Shown here piece after piece: positions 61,665 to 64,000 of a stretch of DNA of 64,000 nt. Each line of letters opens with the position of its first letter. The first letter of the stretch is position 1. The DNA is from Klebsiella planticola ATCC 33531. GTDB taxonomy: Bacteria > Pseudomonadota > Gammaproteobacteria > Enterobacterales > Enterobacteriaceae. A model generated the notes under the pieces. The model was not told the origin of the DNA and ran no database searches. It worked only from the letters and a program-made list of their open reading frames with translations. A program made the translations under genes and the position numbers. The stretch covers positions 62,001-126,000 of the forward strand of contig NZ_JMPP01000041.1 of the NCBI RefSeq assembly GCF_000735435.1, read 5' to 3'.

Positions 61665-62780
61665 TTAGAGCTGGTGATATTTGCCTTTATCATCCCACTT
61701 ATAAACCACGTAATCCGATACCTTCAGATCGCCCTTGCCATCCCAGGCTTTTTTGCCCATCACGGTATCGACGCTGTGGTTTTTCAGCCATTCGCTGGCT
61801 TTGGTGTTATCGGCTCCGACGGCATTATAGGCTGCGGCGATCGCCTGGATCGACGCGTAGGCATACAGGGTATAGCCTTCCGGTTCGAAACCGCTGGCGC
61901 GGAATTTTTCAATGACGGCTTTCCCTTCCGCAATGGTGCGCGGATCCTGACCGAAGGTCATCAGCACGCCGTCAGTGAACTGCGGGCCGCCGGCAGCGGT
62001 CACCAGCTCTTCCGTCACGATACAATCGCCGGAGAAGAATTTCGCCTGTACCCCCTGTTCCCTCATCTGACGAACCAGCGGGCCGGCTTCCGGATGGCAG
62101 CCGCCGAAATAGACCACGTCAGGCTTCAGCGCGCCAATTTTGGTCACCAGCGCGTTGAAGTCCTTCTCGCCTCGGGATAGCCCCTCGTACAGCACCTCTT
62201 TCGTCCCGCGTTTCGCCAGCGCGGCGCGGGTGGCATCCGCCAGCCCCTGGCCATAGGTATCTTTATCGTGGATCACGGCGATTTTCTTCGCCTTTAGCAC
62301 ATCCAGCATATAGTTCGCCGCAATAGCCCCCTGCTGGTCGTCGCGACCGCACATGCGGAACATATCTTTCATCCCGCGTTCGGTGATTTGCGGGTTCGTC
62401 GAGCCCGGGGTGATCGTCAGAATACCGGCCTCGTCATAGACCTCTGAGGCAGGCATGGTGGATGACGAACAGAAATGCCCCACCACGGCGGAGACGCCGG
62501 ACTCATCGACCAGACGGTTCGCCACGGCGACCGCCTGTTTGGGTTCACAGGCATCGTCCCCCTGAACCAGCACAATTTTTTCGCCTTTAATTCCTCCCGC
62601 CGCATTAATATCCGCCGCCGCTTGCGAGGCCCCTTTCCAGTACTGGGCACCATAAGTCGCATTCGGCCCGGTAAACGGTCCGGCAACACCAATCTTCACA
62701 TCCGCCTGTGCGTAAAATGCCATGCTCATACAACCCGCAATCGCAAAATGAAGAGTCAACTTTTTAAGTTTCAGAGACAT
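61665..62780 (-). CDS. LivK-like periplasmic amino-acid binding protein
   Basis: This 371-residue binding protein (E. coli LivK 369) has a signal peptide of about 26 residues ending YAQA. The ligand domain has KIGVAGPFTGPNATYG, then HFCSSSTMPASEVYDEAG and TPGSTNPQITERG, which hold the backbone of the bound amino acid. It is the first gene of the operon and sits behind a sigma-54 promoter. Because enterics usually carry livJ/livK elsewhere, it may be a paralogue with a different amino acid or amide ligand. Confidence 0.9.
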   Translation of the reverse strand: MSLKLKKLTLHFAIAGCMSMAFYAQADVKIGVAGPFTGPNATYGAQYWKGASQAAADINAAGGIKGEKIVLVQGDDACEPKQAVAVANRLVDESGVSAVVGHFCSSSTMPASEVYDEAGILTITPGSTNPQITERGMKDMFRMCGRDDQQGAIAANYMLDVLKAKKIAVIHDKDTYGQGLADATRAALAKRGTKEVLYEGLSRGEKDFNALVTKIGALKPDVVYFGGCHPEAGPLVRQMREQGVQAKFFSGDCIVTEELVTAAGGPQFTDGVLMTFGQDPRTIAEGKAVIEKFRASGFEPEGYTLYAYASIQAIAAAYNAVGADNTKASEWLKNHSVDTVMGKKAWDGKGDLKVSDYVVYKWDDKGKYHQL

Positions 62781-62891
62781 TCGATATTCCTCAGCGATTT
62801 ATAGCCTTGCGCCCTGTAATGGCGCGGAAAATATCAATTACTGTTTGGTTTGCCGAAGGCTGACACTGTGCCGTCACGGCCGGGGTGGAAG

Positions 62892-62909
62892 AAGCAAAAA
62901 TCCCGCCAG
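62892..62909 (-). promoter_or_regulatory. sigma-54 promoter of the Liv-type operon
   Basis: On the minus strand TGG-CGGGATTT-TTGC gives the GG and GC elements with exactly 10 bases between them, as needed for -24/-12 recognition. The predicted transcript would start near 62883, about 100 bases before the binding-protein start. Confidence 0.6.
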
Positions 62910-63094
62910 GGAGAAATGGCGCGTCAGATCGCTTAGTGATGGATGGCAATAACGCGTGATAACAACGTTACCGCCTCCGGCTGACGTGCATTTCTGTACG
63001 AGTCAGGAGGTCTGTTGCCATCACGTGGCGAGTCGGGAACTGCGGCGTCCATATCGACCAGCGAGCTAAACATAGTTGCTCTTTGCACTCGTTG

Positions 63095-63111
63095 CGCACT
63101 GCCCTGGTGCA
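63095..63111. promoter_or_regulatory. NtrC enhancer site
   Basis: GCAC-N7-GTGC (CGCACTGCCCTGGTGCA) has the arms and spacing of the NtrC consensus TGCAC-N5-7-GTGCA. It lies about 200 bp upstream of the sigma-54 promoter. A partial neighbour (GCACTCGTTGCGCAC) overlaps it. The remaining intergenic bases up to digH (63112-63426) contain no recognised gene. Confidence 0.6.
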
Positions 63112-63426
63112 AAAGTGCGAAAATGATCATGAGAGTGAATAATTTTGTTGCGGTATTGTGAACAATATAACAAGACGTGCGAGAAGCGGCGCGTTAACGG
63201 GGATTCCGCGCTATGGACTCATAGCCCACTCTTATGATTCCCATCGTGCAGGCGGAGCTCACTTCCGGGAAAAGGAGGCGATAACGACCCGACGCTGTCG
63301 CGGCGTAGTTAACCGCCAGGGCCCGCCCTGCCAACATAACAGCAGGTCAGACGCGGGGAATACACACACTGATTGACTTGAATTCGAATCGTAGGAGAAT
63401 GCATCTTCACGCAACGGCCTATAACG

Positions 63427-64000
63427 ATGACGAATATGATTTTCTGCTCTCGTAGCGTCCCTGTTTTCTTTAAAGCGACCCTGTCCGCCGCGGCGGTGGC
63501 CGCCGCGCTGCTGTTGGTTAGCTGTTCCGGCAAACCGCCCGCCTCTCTGGTGACCCCGCTTCCCCCGGCGCTGAAACAGCCCCATTTACCCAAAACCCAT
63601 GAGCCGGTACGCGGCGTCTGGCTGACAACGGTGTCTCGTCTTGACTGGCCGCCTGTCGCCTCGGTGACGATTGGCGACCCAGCGGTTCGTATCCGCCAGC
63701 AGCAGCAAGCGTTGACCGATAAACTGGATAAGCTGCAAAGCCTCGGCATCAATACCGTCTTCTTCCAGGTCAAACCGGATGGCACCGCGCTGTGGCCGTC
63801 AAAAATTTTGCCCTGGTCCGATATGCTGACCGGCCATATCGGCCAGGATCCGGGCTACGACCCGCTCCAGTTTATGCTCGATGAAGCCCATAAACGCGGT
63901 ATGCGGGTCCATGCCTGGTTTAACCCCTATCGCGTCTCGGTGAATACCCGGCCAAAAACCGTCAGCGAACTCAACGGGACTCTCTCGCAGATCCCCGCCA
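63427..64000 (+). CDS. digH: DigH/YddW divisome-associated glycosyl hydrolase, partial
   Basis: The first 191 residues of a GHL10-type lipoprotein hydrolase close to E. coli YddW (DigH), which cleaves denuded peptidoglycan glycans at the division site. A signal peptide with lipobox LLVSC is followed by a linker. The catalytic barrel then starts with RGVWLTTVSRLDWPPV, INTVFFQVKPDGTALWPSK and HAWFNPYRVS. It is cut by the window end. An ATG at 63436 is an alternative start. Confidence 0.9.
   Translation, partial: MTNMIFCSRSVPVFFKATLSAAAVAAALLLVSCSGKPPASLVTPLPPALKQPHLPKTHEPVRGVWLTTVSRLDWPPVASVTIGDPAVRIRQQQQALTDKLDKLQSLGINTVFFQVKPDGTALWPSKILPWSDMLTGHIGQDPGYDPLQFMLDEAHKRGMRVHAWFNPYRVSVNTRPKTVSELNGTLSQIPA

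Noticed and set aside
62933..63130. Short minus-strand frame that might be a leader peptide for the Liv-type operon
   Set aside because: It lies upstream of the predicted sigma-54 start, has no run of branched-chain codons and no good ribosome site.

Overview
This window looks like chromosomal DNA from a Klebsiella-type enterobacterium (Klebsiella or Raoultella). The grounds are a complete phosphoglycerate transport and sensing cluster (pgtP, pgtC, pgtB, pgtA), a second membrane PQQ glucose/quinate-type dehydrogenase, many paralogous sugar and amino-acid uptake systems, generally GC-rich enteric codon use, and E. coli-like proteins such as Ivy, HdeD, Kup and DigH (YddW). The replication terminus is inside the window. 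A 28-bp sequence at 32777-32804 has the E. coli dif halves and core exactly, FtsK-orienting octamers (GGGNAGGG) face it from both sides, and a perfect matS/MatP motif lies at 57753. The species call is inference; no 16S or housekeeping gene is present.

Layout. 1-5.2 kb: a truncated LysR gene, a nitronate monooxygenase, and a four-gene operon (2OG-Fe(II) oxygenase plus MetQNI-like importer) preceded by a candidate Cys-Cys-Cys leader peptide. 5.3-10 kb: small regulators, an acetyltransferase and two MFS carriers. 10-16.4 kb: the pgt cluster. 16.4-20.2 kb: a LacI-controlled purine/pyrimidine-type permease and arylsulfotransferase-like protein, with a perfect 22-bp operator. 20.2-28.8 kb: ordinary accessory genes (O-acetyltransferase, MFS/HxlR pair, DMT exporter/MocR pair). 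29-31.5 kb: DUF1003 and a Kup potassium transporter. 31.6-36 kb: an AT-rich, foreign-looking patch around dif with a transposase relic, a secreted esterase, and a QorB/HxlR pair that has two matching operators. 36-42 kb: a minus-strand operon of LpdC/UbiD-type decarboxylase, UbiX-type flavin prenyltransferase, a DUF554 membrane protein, isopentenyl-diphosphate isomerase and a YhbP-like split-barrel protein, divergent from a LysR gene. It reads as a decarboxylase together with its prenylated-flavin supply chain. 42-45.6 kb: gene decay (relics of a cyanide-insensitive bd oxidase and of rpoH) among HdeD, an MscS-family channel and Ivy. 46-57.5 kb: the PQQ dehydrogenase and a two-armed carbohydrate cluster (FucP-like carrier, PfkB and FGGY kinases, AlsE-like epimerase, DeoC-like aldolase, two DeoR repressors). 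57.7-62.8 kb: a LivKHMGF-type importer with a recognisable sigma-54 promoter and NtrC site. 63.4 kb to the end: the start of digH.

The strongest leads for new biology are the cysteine-tract leader in front of the oxygenase/MetQNI operon, the Idi/UbiX/LpdC flavin-supply operon, and the unusual DeoC/AlsE/FGGY sugar cluster. Terminus-type mosaicism explains the gene relics. No rRNA, tRNA, CRISPR array or intact insertion sequence was seen.
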